Notes: generated by a model from the sequence alone, not told the origin. Numbered from the stretch's first letter, positions 7,585 to 17,045 are shown. The stretch is DNA of 33,990 bases from Shewanella algicola (GCF_014648035.1 NZ_BMQI01000051.1:1-33990); one strand, 5' to 3'. Numbers and translations: made by a program.

Positions 7585-7600
7585 TAGGCGTTAACGTCAC
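7585..7600. promoter_or_regulatory. LiuR-like operator 2 upstream of the acyl-CoA dehydrogenase gene
   Basis: TAGGCGTTAACGTCAC shares the core CGTTAACGTCA with the reverse complement of the etfB site. Its centre is 25 bases from that of operator 1. It is weaker at the outer bases. Confidence 0.45.
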
Positions 7601-7830
7601 GATGAATTGACTGTGAACATTGATACCCATATTTAGTGGTAAAAGATCATAGGTGAGCGAAAACAAAATGGCTTAAGTCGGGTCTATTAATATCTTAAAT
7701 GCGCCATAAAATGAGTGCGCAAGTTGGCTTATAAACTGAGGGGTGATATGAAGGTTAGGGGAGATACTGCAGATTAAAATGATGTCATTTAGATAAAACA
7801 CTGCAATATATTCTTAAATAACGGCAGTAT

Positions 7831-9024
7831 TTACTTGGATTGTCGACGTAAGGTCAATTTTAACATTAGCGGCCCAATCAGTGTCGTTAAAGCAATCACC
7901 ATGACTAAAATCGCAAATTCTTTCGGGTGAATCACCCCAAGCTGGCGGCCCATTTCAGCAAATACGAGTCCTACCTCGCCACGGGGAACCATCGCAGAGC
8001 CGACAATACACCTTTCTTGCCAATTAGAACTGGCTGTCAGTCCTGCAATAAACTTGGCCGCAACAGCAATGAACGTTAATCCAAGCAATAATAGTATCCC
8101 CATTAAGCTTAAATCTAACTGACTAATATCCAGGCTAATTCCTACATAGACAAAGAAGATAGGGCTGAATAATTGCACTAATGGTTTAGCTGATTCTTCA
8201 AGTTTATAGGTAAAAGCATATGGGTTTTTGAGATACCGATTAAAGGGAGAGGTGAATTGTCTTGATAAGCCCATGCCTACGGCAAAACCGCCTAAAATGG
8301 CTGGCGTGCCAAACCAGTGGGCTAACCAAGCAAATAGACAAATTAATGCCATCACAACCATGACTTCATAGCCCGGAATACTGGCTTTAAGGTGCAGCCA
8401 ACGAGTTACATAAATAATGCTTCTCACTAACGGCGGGCTAAGGATAATAAATGCAGCAATCATGGCAAATAGCATCAAGGTTGAGCCAATAGAAAACTCG
8501 CCTGATGAGGCAAAATTAAACAGCGCGCTTAATAAAATCACCCCGACGATATCGTCGATAACGGCAGCGCCAAGAATGATATGCCCTGCAACACTTTGCG
8601 TTTGATTATTTAAGCTTAATACCCGCATTGAAATACCAATGCTGGTGGCTGTGAGGGCGCAGCCAAAAAATAGTGCGTTAAAAGGAGGGATAGAAAGCCA
8701 ATACATGCTGGCGATACCGCAAGCCAATAACGGCATCGCAATACCGAGTAACGCCACACGCATTGCTTTACGGCCAGAATTAGCCAGATGTTTGATTGAG
8801 GTTTCGCAGCCGATATCAAATAAAAGCAATATCACACCGAGTTCGGCAATGATGGCTAAGGTGCTATGTGGCGTAACCCAATTGAGCAGTGACGGGCCAA
8901 TAACAATCCCCGCGGTGACTTCTCCCACCACGCTCGGAAATCCTAATCGTGCACTCAATTCACCTAATAAGCGGCCGCTAACTAGAATGATAAAAAGCGC
9001 CATTACAAAGCTGTCTATTGCCAT
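7831..9024 (-). CDS. Monovalent cation:proton antiporter (CPA2 family)
   Basis: This encodes a 397-residue integral membrane protein of about 12-13 hydrophobic helices, with the Na_H_Exchanger fold of KefB/GerN-type proteins. Helix 5 carries the paired acidic residues Asp157-Asp158 in AAVIDDIVGV, the ion-binding site of CPA2 exchangers. The conserved MVPRGEVGLVFAEMG occurs near residue 355. There is no TrkA-N regulatory domain, so it is a short exchanger rather than a full Kef channel. An upstream TTG at 9075 would add 17 residues but has no ribosome site. The ATG at 9024 is preceded by AAGGA seven bases away and is preferred. Ion specificity (Na+ or K+) cannot be read from sequence. Confidence 0.85.
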   Translation of the reverse strand: MAIDSFVMALFIILVSGRLLGELSARLGFPSVVGEVTAGIVIGPSLLNWVTPHSTLAIIAELGVILLLFDIGCETSIKHLANSGRKAMRVALLGIAMPLLACGIASMYWLSIPPFNALFFGCALTATSIGISMRVLSLNNQTQSVAGHIILGAAVIDDIVGVILLSALFNFASSGEFSIGSTLMLFAMIAAFIILSPPLVRSIIYVTRWLHLKASIPGYEVMVVMALICLFAWLAHWFGTPAILGGFAVGMGLSRQFTSPFNRYLKNPYAFTYKLEESAKPLVQLFSPIFFVYVGISLDISQLDLSLMGILLLLGLTFIAVAAKFIAGLTASSNWQERCIVGSAMVPRGEVGLVFAEMGRQLGVIHPKEFAILVMVIALTTLIGPLMLKLTLRRQSK

Positions 9025-9077
9025 CCCATGTTCCTTAAGTTGGGCAATATGTGTTTGATTATTTTGATCTAACAAAG

Positions 9078-9091
9078 TTGATGTTGATCAA
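9078..9091. promoter_or_regulatory. Perfect FNR/EtrA-type box
   Basis: TTGATGTTGATCAA is an exact match to the FNR consensus TTGAT-N4-ATCAA. It lies 54 bases before the antiporter start on the minus strand and 220 bases before the universal stress protein gene on the plus strand. It could therefore control either or both divergent genes. In Shewanella the FNR homologue EtrA uses this motif. Confidence 0.6.
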
Positions 9092-9310
9092 TTTTTGTAT
9101 CGATACTTATGCATAAAGTTACGCTATTGGCTAAGCTAAAGATAGTTGTTAGTTCACGTTTTATTGAGAATGTTATTGCGTATGTTGCAGTCGTTAATGT
9201 TGAGGTGATGGGGTACTGTTTCTCTTATATCGCGACAATATTGATATGCGAAAAATATATAGGACCTAGGACACAACATTAATCATTAACACGCCCATAA
9301 GGAGATTTAA

Positions 9311-10168
9311 ATGAACAAAATGTTTGTTATTGCTCAAATGGAAAGAGCCCACACTGATGCTATTGCTCACGGGTTAGCATTAGCGAAGCAATTAAATAAA
9401 CAAGCCGAAGTGTTTGCTTATACTTATGCATATTTAAGTGGCGCCGACCGTGATAACCCAAGGTTAGCGGGCGTGGCTCAAAAAGCCTTAATGACTCAAC
9501 GAGAAAAACAATTACAAGCCCATTTAGATACGCTCGATGCTGAAGATGTGCCATTGCATGTGATTTGGAGTAAGTACCTTTTTGAACATGCTTGTAGCCA
9601 TGCGCAGTGTCATGGTTTTGATTTAATAGTTAAAGCGGTTCACCATGCCGACCATTATTTACCGACCGACTGGCAGCTTATTCGCCATACGACAGTGCCT
9701 TTATTATTGCTCACCAATAATCCACTCAATAATGGACAAACGACCTTAATCTCAATCGACCTAGGCACCAGAAACCTTGCGAAACAGCGCCTTAATGATG
9801 CTGTGATTGCCCATGGAAAACAGCTTGCTAAAGCGACGGGGACAAAGCTACATGTGGCTTACGTACTTAGAATTCCGCAAATTGTGCGCGATATGGATTT
9901 GCTTGATATTAATGCCCTGGTGAAAAAAGCGTATGCGGAGCACAAACAAAAAATTGCTGAAATGGGTGTTGATGCTGATTGCATGCACATTATTACTGGT
10001 GAGCCAGAGTTGTGTTTATTTGAATTAGCCTGCCGCTTAAAAAGCCAATATTTTGTAGTAGGAGCAAGGCAGCGCCAAGGGTTGTTAGGACGAATGATTG
10101 GCAATACTGCTGAAGCCATTTTAAGTCGAATGCGCAGCAATGTATTGGTTATCCCAACTGAAGAATAA
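9311..10168 (+). CDS. Universal stress protein, two tandem Usp domains
   Basis: This encodes a 285-residue soluble protein made of two UspA-like domains (about 1-135 and 140-285), the layout of E. coli UspE but somewhat shorter. The second domain ends with the nucleotide-site type stretch VVGARQRQGLLG followed by IGNTAEAIL and NVLVIP. The first domain lacks a clear version of that motif. Proteins of this type help in stress survival and energy-limited states, and their biochemical activity is poorly defined. AAGGAG stands seven bases before the ATG, predicting strong translation. It is divergent from the antiporter gene, with an FNR-type box between them. Confidence 0.88.
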   Translation: MNKMFVIAQMERAHTDAIAHGLALAKQLNKQAEVFAYTYAYLSGADRDNPRLAGVAQKALMTQREKQLQAHLDTLDAEDVPLHVIWSKYLFEHACSHAQCHGFDLIVKAVHHADHYLPTDWQLIRHTTVPLLLLTNNPLNNGQTTLISIDLGTRNLAKQRLNDAVIAHGKQLAKATGTKLHVAYVLRIPQIVRDMDLLDINALVKKAYAEHKQKIAEMGVDADCMHIITGEPELCLFELACRLKSQYFVVGARQRQGLLGRMIGNTAEAILSRMRSNVLVIPTEE

Positions 10169-10173
10169 TGTTT

Positions 10174-10202
10174 AAAAAAGCCCGGTAAAAACCGGGCTTT
10201 TT
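10174..10202. terminator. Bidirectional terminator between the stress protein gene and the liu operon end
   Basis: AAAAAAGCCCGGT / ACCGGGCTTTTT arms enclose an AAAA loop. It starts a few bases after the stress-protein stop codon and sits 18 bases beyond the scoB stop, so it can end both converging transcripts. Confidence 0.93.
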
Positions 10203-10220
10203 GCAAATAACACTTAAATT

Positions 10221-10877
10221 TTAAAATGTCATTTCGGGCACGTGTTCTGGCACGATAAGCTTACCCGCAGTTTTAGCCACAATTTCATCAACTGTTACGC
10301 CTGGTGCACGTTCGAGCAAATGAAATGCGCCATCTTTAATTTCCATAAAGGCTAAATCGGTCATCACCCGTTTAATGCAGCCATATCCGGTTAACGGTAA
10401 CTCACATGTTGATAATAATTTTGAGTTGCCGTGTTTGTCGGCATGCATCATGGTGACAATTATATTATCAGCACCAGCGACTAAATCCATTGCGCCGCCC
10501 ATGCCTTTAATCAGCTTGCCTGGGATCATCCATGAAGCGATAGAGCCGTTAACATCAACTTCAAATGCACCTAGTACGGTAAGATCTACGTGGCCGCCAC
10601 GGATCATCGCAAAACTCTCTGCCGATGAAAAAAATGATGCACCAGGTACAGCGGTAACCGTTTGTTTACCCGCATTAATAAGGTCTGCATCAATTGTCTC
10701 TTCGGTAGGGAATTCACCCATACCCAATAAGCCATTCTCAGACTGCAGCATGACTTGCATGCCCTGTGGAATATAGTTAGCCACAAGGGTTGGAATACCA
10801 ATACCAAGGTTTACGTAAAAGCCGTCTTGTAATTCTTTTGCTACGCGCTGGGCGAGTTGTTCTCTGGTCAATGCCAT
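10221..10877 (-). CDS. scoB: 3-oxoacid CoA-transferase, subunit B
   Basis: This encodes the 218-residue B subunit of a succinyl-CoA:3-oxoacid CoA-transferase, which moves CoA from succinyl-CoA to acetoacetate. The active-site glutamate is Glu47 in SENGLLGMG, the family's second signature. The frame is open for 45 codons further upstream, but GGGAGA lies properly before the ATG at 10877 and the MALTREQLAQRVA start matches the family. The longer version would overlap scoA. It follows scoA by 13 bases and is the last gene of the liu operon. Its job fits the operon, because LiuE releases acetoacetate. An AtoA-type name is an alternative. Confidence 0.92.
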   Translation of the reverse strand: MALTREQLAQRVAKELQDGFYVNLGIGIPTLVANYIPQGMQVMLQSENGLLGMGEFPTEETIDADLINAGKQTVTAVPGASFFSSAESFAMIRGGHVDLTVLGAFEVDVNGSIASWMIPGKLIKGMGGAMDLVAGADNIIVTMMHADKHGNSKLLSTCELPLTGYGCIKRVMTDLAFMEIKDGAFHLLERAPGVTVDEIVAKTAGKLIVPEHVPEMTF

Positions 10878-10890
10878 GGTGTTATCTCCC

Positions 10891-11595
10891 TTATTTCGCA
10901 GCTTTGACGGTACGTTGTTCGATACGTTTTTCAAAGCTGGCTTTGATGACGCGATCAACATAAATACCGGGTGTATGGATGTGGTCTGGATCGAGTTCGC
11001 CTGGTTCAACAATCTCTTCTGCCTCGACGACGGTAATTTTACCTGCGGTAGCCATCATTGGATTAAAATTGGCGGCAGTTTTACGGAACACTAAATTACC
11101 CATGGTGTCGGCTTTCCACGCGCGAACTAAAGCAAAATCTGCCGTTAATGATTCTTCTAATACGTAATGACGACCTTTAATTTCACGGGTTTCTTTGCCG
11201 TCAGCTATCGGCGTGCCGTAACCGGTGGCGGTGAAAAATGCCGGAATACCGGCGCCGCCAGCACGGATTTTCTCGGCCAATGTGCCCTGTGGCGTGAGTA
11301 TGACATTAAGCTCACCAGACAACATTTGTTGTTCAAAGGTGGCATTTTCGCCAACATAAGAGGCTATCATGGTCGAAATTTGATGTTGTTGAAGCAATAA
11401 GCCTAAACCAAAATCATCAACACCCGCATTGTTTGAAATGGCGGTTAAGCCTTTTACACCCAATTTAACCATGTGGTTAATTAAGCCCTCAGGAATACCA
11501 CACAAACCAAAGCCGCCGACCATAATGGTCATGTCGTCATTCAGTCCTGCTAGTGCTTCGTCATAGCTGTGGACGACTTTATCGAATCCTGCCAT
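10891..11595 (-). CDS. scoA: 3-oxoacid CoA-transferase, subunit A
   Basis: This encodes the 234-residue A subunit of the same CoA-transferase. The first family signature, GGFGLCGIP, is at residues 27-35. Later blocks GVDDFGLGLLL and ENATFEQQMLSGEL are typical of SCOT/AtoD-type subunits. AAGGA precedes the ATG at a good distance. It starts 68 bases after the liuE stop codon, with no terminator in the gap, so it belongs to the liu operon. With ScoB it would activate acetoacetate for thiolysis to acetyl-CoA. No thiolase gene is in the window. Confidence 0.92.
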   Translation of the reverse strand: MAGFDKVVHSYDEALAGLNDDMTIMVGGFGLCGIPEGLINHMVKLGVKGLTAISNNAGVDDFGLGLLLQQHQISTMIASYVGENATFEQQMLSGELNVILTPQGTLAEKIRAGGAGIPAFFTATGYGTPIADGKETREIKGRHYVLEESLTADFALVRAWKADTMGNLVFRKTAANFNPMMATAGKITVVEAEEIVEPGELDPDHIHTPGIYVDRVIKASFEKRIEQRTVKAAK

Positions 11596-11663
11596 CTTGT
11601 TGTCCTTATTGTTATGTTCACAACGGTGAGTATTTTTCTGCTAACCAGTGTGAGTATATGTGA

Positions 11664-12554
11664 TTATGTTCTGATTGCATTTGCCACTTTAGACCCACTA
11701 GCGCGCCCCAAAACGCGGCTAATGTTGTCGCCCGCTAATGCAAGCTTAGTTAAATCAATGCCGGTATCAATTCCCACCCCATGGAGCATGTAGACTAAAT
11801 CTTCAGTGGCGAGATTGCCCGACGCACCTTTGGCATAAGGACAACCACCTAAACCTGCAACTGAGGCGTCAAACACGCTAACACCGGTTTCAAGGCAGGC
11901 GAATATGTTGGCTAATGCTTGGCCGTAGGTGTCATGAAAGTGCAGGGCTAATTTGTCTATTGGCACCACTTTGGCGACAGCCTCAACCATTTGCCGCGCT
12001 TTAATGGGTGTACCCACACCAATGGTGTCGCCTAATGAGATTTCGTAACAACCCATTTGGTAAAGGAGCTCAGAGACTCTCGCGACTTCACTCACTGCAA
12101 TGTCGCCCTCGTATGGGCAACCCAGTACACAAGATACATAACCACGAACTCGGATGTTGTGCTTTTGAGCCGCTCCGATGAGTGGTGCAAAGCGCGCAAT
12201 TGACTCATCGATAGAGCAATTGATATTTTTCTGACTAAAGCTTTCTGATGCAGCGCCAAAAATAGCCACTTCATCAGCACCAGCCGCTAATGCTAATTCG
12301 AACCCTTTTAGGTTAGGGGTGAGGGCACTGTAAACCACATTGGGTTTGCGCTTTATTTGACGCAATACATCATTCGAGTCTGCCATTTGTGGTACCCACT
12401 TAGGTGACACAAAGCTGCCTGCTTCAATACGTTTAATGCCGGCATCGGCAAGTTGATCAATTAATATCAACTTGTCTGCTGTACTCACTGGCACCTCATT
12501 TTGTAGGCCGTCACGGGCACCGACCTCAAAAATACTCACGTTAGTCGGTAACAT
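11664..12554 (-). CDS. liuE: Hydroxymethylglutaryl-CoA lyase
   Basis: This encodes a 296-residue TIM-barrel enzyme that splits HMG-CoA into acetyl-CoA and acetoacetate, the last carbon-carbon cleavage of leucine breakdown. The substrate-binding Arg14-Asp15 are in GARDGLQNE. The family signature GLGGCPYAKGASGN holds the catalytic Cys238. Metal-binding histidines are in LALHFHDTYGQ near residue 205. The ATG directly abuts the liuD stop codon, indicating translational coupling. Length is normal. Confidence 0.95.
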   Translation of the reverse strand: MLPTNVSIFEVGARDGLQNEVPVSTADKLILIDQLADAGIKRIEAGSFVSPKWVPQMADSNDVLRQIKRKPNVVYSALTPNLKGFELALAAGADEVAIFGAASESFSQKNINCSIDESIARFAPLIGAAQKHNIRVRGYVSCVLGCPYEGDIAVSEVARVSELLYQMGCYEISLGDTIGVGTPIKARQMVEAVAKVVPIDKLALHFHDTYGQALANIFACLETGVSVFDASVAGLGGCPYAKGASGNLATEDLVYMLHGVGIDTGIDLTKLALAGDNISRVLGRASGSKVANAIRT

Positions 12555-14585
12555 TTAAGCTTCCTCGGGTTTAGCTTCTGAGGCTAATGGTTCAACGTTT
12601 AACAGTTGTGCTCCGTCACTGACAAGCTCACCGCTTTGGAAATAAAACTCGCTGACCACACCGTCAAACGGGGCTTCAATGGTGTATTCCATTTTCATGG
12701 CTTCCATGACTAATAAGCCTTGGCCGGCTTTAACGTGCTGGCCCACTTCCACTAAATGCGTTACAACAGTGCCATTCATTGGTGCTTTAAGTTTATCGGC
12801 ATGGTTTACAACTTCTTCGACGACTTGAGCCAAAATGGCTTTAAAGTGATAACTGCCAGAAGGTAAAAATAACGTAAAATCATCGCCTTGATGGCTAACA
12901 GGCACTTTGCTTTTATGGCCGTTGATTTCAGCAAGCAGTAAATCGGCTTTTAGCTCGCCCGCTAAGCTCAACACTTGGTCGTGTAAACACAATTGATATT
13001 GGTCGCCCATGGCAATCAGTAGTAAATCATGTTGTTGAGCATCACTAGCAGCGTCAGTTAATAGCGACACATGATGCACGCTTGAACTGTTGAGTCTAAA
13101 ACCGCTCACCAAACCCCAAGGTGAATATGGATCTGCGCTGTTGATGGCTAACGCTTTTGCCGCTTGTTTGCGTGACAACACTTGAAACAGACCTGCGAGC
13201 GCTAACGCGGTATCGGCTTCAATAGCCGCGTCACCAATTAAGGTGTCACCATAGCGCTCAATAAAGTCAGTACAGAAGTCTGCCGCAGCAAAGGCTGGGT
13301 GCTCTGCAATATTGGCTAAAAACTCGATGTTATGTTTAAGACCACTGATTTGATATGACTCAAGCGCATGGACTAAACGTTGCAGCGCGCGCGGGCGTGA
13401 CTCGTCCCACACAATCAATTTGGCGATCATCGGGTCGTAAAAGTTACTGATGACATCGTTTTCACGAATGCCTGAGTCGATGCGCACATGGCGGTTTTGT
13501 TCAGGCTCACGTAAAAAGTTGAGTTTACCGCTGGCAGGTAGAAATTCGTTTTGTGGGTCTTCAGCGTAAACGCGCACTTCAAATGAATGGCCATGAATAC
13601 GCACTTCATCCTGGCGCAGCGGCAATTCGCCACCACTGGCAACAATCAACTGCCATTTTACGAGGTCTTGGCCTGTCACCATTTCGGTTACTGGGTGCTC
13701 TACCTGTAAACGAGTATTCATTTCCATAAAGTAAAAGCTGTTGTCCGTATCAAGCAAAAACTCAACCGTGCCCGCGCCAACATAATCAATAGCTTTAGCA
13801 GCAGCCACGGCAGCATTACCCATTTGGGCGCGAAGCTCATCAGACAAACCTGGAGCTGGGGCTTCTTCAACCACTTTTTGATGGCGACGTTGAATAGAGC
13901 AATCACGATCAGATAAGTAAATGGCACTGCCATGAGTATCGGCAAATATTTGTAATTCAACATGGCGCGGTTGGCGTAAGTAGCGCTCCATTAATAGCTT
14001 GTCATTACCAAATGATGAGGTGGCTTCACGACGTGCAGACTTTATGGCGTCGAGAATTTCACCGTCGTTTTCAACGATACGCATCCCTTTACCACCGCCG
14101 CCGTAAGCCGCTTTAATCAGCAAAGGAAAACCAACAGCTTTTGCTTCAGCGATTAAAGTCGCATCGGTTTGATCGTCGCCGTGATAACCCGGCACTAAGG
14201 GTACATTGGCTTTTGACATGATTTCTTTAGCGGCACTTTTACTGCCCATGGCGTCAATGGCGTCGCTACCCGGGCCAACAAAGGCTATGCCATTTTGCTC
14301 GCATTGACGGGCAAATTCGGCATTTTCGGATAAAAAACCATAACCAGGGTGAATCGCTTCAGCACCTGACTTTTTGGCAATCTCGATAATTAAATCGGTT
14401 TTTAAATACGAGTCAGCAGGGGCGCTGCCGCCTAGGTAAAACGACTCATCAGCCATGGCCACATGGCGGGCATCTTTGTCGGCATCGGAATAAAGGGCGA
14501 TGGTGCGAACACCCATGGTTTGCGCGGTTTTAATGATACGGCAAGCAATTTCACCACGGTTAGCAATCAGTAATTTGGTAAACAT
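12555..14585 (-). CDS. liuD: Methylcrotonyl-CoA carboxylase, biotin-carrying alpha subunit
   Basis: This encodes the 676-residue subunit that carboxylates biotin with ATP and bicarbonate. Residues 1-115 are the biotin-carboxylase N domain (LIANRGEIACRI). About 115-330 is the ATP-grasp domain with the glycine-rich KAAYGGGGKGMRI loop. About 335-445 is the carboxylase C domain. A linker/BT region follows. The biotinyl domain is at about 600-670, with the biotin attachment Lys631 in MEAMKMEY. Its partner is LiuB. The start codon overlaps the liuC stop by one base (TAATG), so the two are coupled. Propionyl- or geranyl-CoA carboxylase alpha subunits look similar, but the operon decides for methylcrotonyl-CoA. 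Confidence 0.95.
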   Translation of the reverse strand: MFTKLLIANRGEIACRIIKTAQTMGVRTIALYSDADKDARHVAMADESFYLGGSAPADSYLKTDLIIEIAKKSGAEAIHPGYGFLSENAEFARQCEQNGIAFVGPGSDAIDAMGSKSAAKEIMSKANVPLVPGYHGDDQTDATLIAEAKAVGFPLLIKAAYGGGGKGMRIVENDGEILDAIKSARREATSSFGNDKLLMERYLRQPRHVELQIFADTHGSAIYLSDRDCSIQRRHQKVVEEAPAPGLSDELRAQMGNAAVAAAKAIDYVGAGTVEFLLDTDNSFYFMEMNTRLQVEHPVTEMVTGQDLVKWQLIVASGGELPLRQDEVRIHGHSFEVRVYAEDPQNEFLPASGKLNFLREPEQNRHVRIDSGIRENDVISNFYDPMIAKLIVWDESRPRALQRLVHALESYQISGLKHNIEFLANIAEHPAFAAADFCTDFIERYGDTLIGDAAIEADTALALAGLFQVLSRKQAAKALAINSADPYSPWGLVSGFRLNSSSVHHVSLLTDAASDAQQHDLLLIAMGDQYQLCLHDQVLSLAGELKADLLLAEINGHKSKVPVSHQGDDFTLFLPSGSYHFKAILAQVVEEVVNHADKLKAPMNGTVVTHLVEVGQHVKAGQGLLVMEAMKMEYTIEAPFDGVVSEFYFQSGELVSDGAQLLNVEPLASEAKPEEA

Positions 14586-15400
14586 TATTGGGCTCCTTGC
14601 GGATCAGATTCTAGGTGTTGCCATGCGGGTGGTCTTTTATCAAAAAACGCATTAAGCCCTTCTTGGCCTTCATCTGATACACGAATACGGGCAATTTTTT
14701 CGCTGGTAAAATCGAGCGTAGCGTCATTAATTACGCCATCTTCTAAATGTGATATTAAGGTTTTTGCCCATGCCATGCCCTGAGGACTGTTGGCATTAAA
14801 TGCGTCGATAAAAGGGACCACCGCAGCATCTAAGTCATCGTTAATGTCGTGAATAACTTGATGGGTTAAGGCTATATCAGCACTAAAACGTTCAGCGGTG
14901 AGCATAAAGCGACGCGATTGACGATTACCCATGGCACGAACCACATACGGGCTAATGACCGCAGGAATAAGGCCGAGTTTCACTTCGCTTAAGCAAAAAC
15001 TGGCGCGAGTATTAGCAATGGCAATATCGCAGCAACAAATTAAGCCTAATGCGCCACCAAACGCGGCACCTTGCACAAGGGCAATGGTCGGTTTTGGGAA
15101 TTTGTCGAGTACGTGCATTAACTTGGCAAGCTGGTGGGCGTCGGTGAGGTTTTGCTCAAAGTCCATCTGTGCTTGTTTGCGCATCCAATTAAGATCGGCT
15201 CCAGCGCTGAAATTTTTGCCATTAGCACGCAATATTAACATATTGCACTGGCTGTCTTTGGCAAAGTGTTCGATAGCCTGGATCATCTCGCTAATCATCA
15301 CTTCATCAAAGGCATTATGTACTTCTGCGCGGTTTAGCACGAGTTGCGCCACACCTTGCTCAAGGCTGCATACAATGTGTTTATAGGGTGTAGATGTCAT
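14585..15400 (-). CDS. liuC: Methylglutaconyl-CoA hydratase (crotonase family)
   Basis: This encodes a 271-residue crotonase-fold enzyme. In this operon it would hydrate 3-methylglutaconyl-CoA to HMG-CoA. The two oxyanion-hole segments are present: GKNFSAGADLNWMRK near 61-75 and QGAAFGGALGLICCCD near 113-128. The C-terminal FFDKRPPAW block is typical of enoyl-CoA hydratases. AGGAGA lies nine bases before the ATG. Sequence alone would say only enoyl-CoA hydratase; the specific substrate comes from position between the two carboxylase subunit genes. Confidence 0.92.
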   Translation of the reverse strand: MTSTPYKHIVCSLEQGVAQLVLNRAEVHNAFDEVMISEMIQAIEHFAKDSQCNMLILRANGKNFSAGADLNWMRKQAQMDFEQNLTDAHQLAKLMHVLDKFPKPTIALVQGAAFGGALGLICCCDIAIANTRASFCLSEVKLGLIPAVISPYVVRAMGNRQSRRFMLTAERFSADIALTHQVIHDINDDLDAAVVPFIDAFNANSPQGMAWAKTLISHLEDGVINDATLDFTSEKIARIRVSDEGQEGLNAFFDKRPPAWQHLESDPQGAQ

Positions 15401-15437
15401 TTTTATTGTCTCCTAGTCAGTTGAATTAACCGCACAA

Positions 15438-17045
15438 TTACATGCGGAACACCCCAAAGCGGGTGTCTTCAATAGGAGCATTTAATGCTGCCGATAACGC
15501 CAGGCCAACTATATCGCGGGTTTGCGCCGGGTCAATAATGCCATCGTCCCATAAGCGGGCACTGGCATGGTATGGATGACCTTCTTTTTCATATTGATCA
15601 ACAATCGGCTTACGGAAAGTTTGTTCATCTTCAGCCGACCACTCAATCCCTTTGCGGGCTAAACCATCGCGGCGCACGGTGGCTAGTACGCCAGCAGCTT
15701 GTTCGCCGCCCATTACCGAGATACGGGCGTTAGGCCACATCCACATCATGGTTGGTTCAAATGCGCGGCCGCACATGCCGTAGTTACCCGCGCCATAACT
15801 GCCACCGATAATGACGCTAAATTTAGGCACATTAGCACAAGAGACTGCAGTGACCATTTTGGCGCCGTGTTTGGCAATACCTTCATGTTCGTACTTTTTA
15901 CCCACCATAAAGCCGGTAATGTTTTGCAGGAATAACAGCGGAATTTTGCGTTGGCAACACAGTTCAATAAAGTGAGCACCTTTTTGCGCCGACTCTGAAA
16001 ACAGAATGCCGTTATTGGCGACGATGCCGACGGGGTAGCCATGAATGCGGGCAAAACCACACACTAGGGTTGTGCCGTAATTGGCTTTAAATTCGTCAAA
16101 GTCAGAGTCATCAACCACGCGGGCAATGACCTCTTTTACATCAAACGGCTTTTTAAGATCGGTGCCGACAATGCCGTACAATTCATGGATGTCGAATTGT
16201 GGTGGTTTGACCGGGCTTAATAAGCTTTTGATTTCTTTTTGATGGTTAAGACGCAGCACGGCACGACGAGCAAGCTCAAGCGCGTGTTCGTCATTTTGGG
16301 CTAGATGATCAGCAACACCGGATATTTTAGTGTGCACTTCTGCGCCGCCAAGCTCTTCTGCACTGACTTCTTCACCGGTAGCCGCTTTAACAAGTGGGGG
16401 GCCGGCTAAAAAGATAGTGCCTTGATCTTTTACGATAATCGACTCATCTGCCATGGCTGGTACATAAGCGCCGCCTGCAGTACATAAACCCATGACCACG
16501 GCAATTTGCGGAATGCCTTTGGCTGACATTTGTGCCTGGTTGTAAAAAATTCGCCCGAAATGATCACGGTCTGGAAAGACTTCATCCTGGCGCGGTAAAT
16601 TCGCGCCGCCAGAATCGACTAAGTAGATACACGGTAAATGGCAACGGCTGGCAATATCTTGTGCACGTAAATGCTTTTTAACCGTAATAGGGTAGTAAGT
16701 ACCGCCTTTTACAGTGGCATCGTTGGCGATAATCATGCATTCAACACCACTGACCCGGCCAATACCGGCAATGACGCCTGCGGCTGGCACTTCTTCGTCA
16801 TAAACTTCGTAGGCGGCAAATTGCGATATTTCTAAAAAGGGCGAACCTGGGTCAAGCAGCTTTTCAACGCGCTGGCGCGGCAATAATTTGCCACGTGATA
16901 AATGGCGTTCTAATGCAACAGGGCCGCCACCTTGTTCGATTCTTTTTAGTTTTTGTTGAAGATCATCGACCAATAACGCCATGCTGTCTGACTTGGCTTT
17001 AAATTCGTCACTGCGAGGATTGATACGGCTGCTCAGTTGCGTCAT
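15438..17045 (-). CDS. liuB: Methylcrotonyl-CoA carboxylase, carboxyltransferase beta subunit
   Basis: This encodes a 535-residue carboxyltransferase that moves CO2 from biotin on LiuD to 3-methylcrotonyl-CoA. It has the two crotonase-like halves of the family. The first half includes MGLCTAGGAYVPAMADE near residue 180, and the second includes NITGFMVGKKYEHEGIAKHGAK near 370 and GGSYGAGNYGMCGRAFEP near 415. The frame is open 40 codons further upstream, but the ATG at 17045 has AAGGA seven bases before it, gives the usual MCC-beta length and avoids overlap with liuA. The gap to liuA is 88 bases, with no terminator. Confidence 0.95.
   Translation of the reverse strand: MTQLSSRINPRSDEFKAKSDSMALLVDDLQQKLKRIEQGGGPVALERHLSRGKLLPRQRVEKLLDPGSPFLEISQFAAYEVYDEEVPAAGVIAGIGRVSGVECMIIANDATVKGGTYYPITVKKHLRAQDIASRCHLPCIYLVDSGGANLPRQDEVFPDRDHFGRIFYNQAQMSAKGIPQIAVVMGLCTAGGAYVPAMADESIIVKDQGTIFLAGPPLVKAATGEEVSAEELGGAEVHTKISGVADHLAQNDEHALELARRAVLRLNHQKEIKSLLSPVKPPQFDIHELYGIVGTDLKKPFDVKEVIARVVDDSDFDEFKANYGTTLVCGFARIHGYPVGIVANNGILFSESAQKGAHFIELCCQRKIPLLFLQNITGFMVGKKYEHEGIAKHGAKMVTAVSCANVPKFSVIIGGSYGAGNYGMCGRAFEPTMMWMWPNARISVMGGEQAAGVLATVRRDGLARKGIEWSAEDEQTFRKPIVDQYEKEGHPYHASARLWDDGIIDPAQTRDIVGLALSAALNAPIEDTRFGVFRM

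Noticed and set aside
10878..11012. N-terminal extension of scoB
   Set aside because: The extra 45 codons would overlap scoA and lack family similarity; GGGAGA points to the ATG at 10877.
14931..15386. 151-codon plus-strand frame opposite liuC
   Set aside because: It is antisense to a well-supported operon gene and has no recognisable domain or ribosome site.
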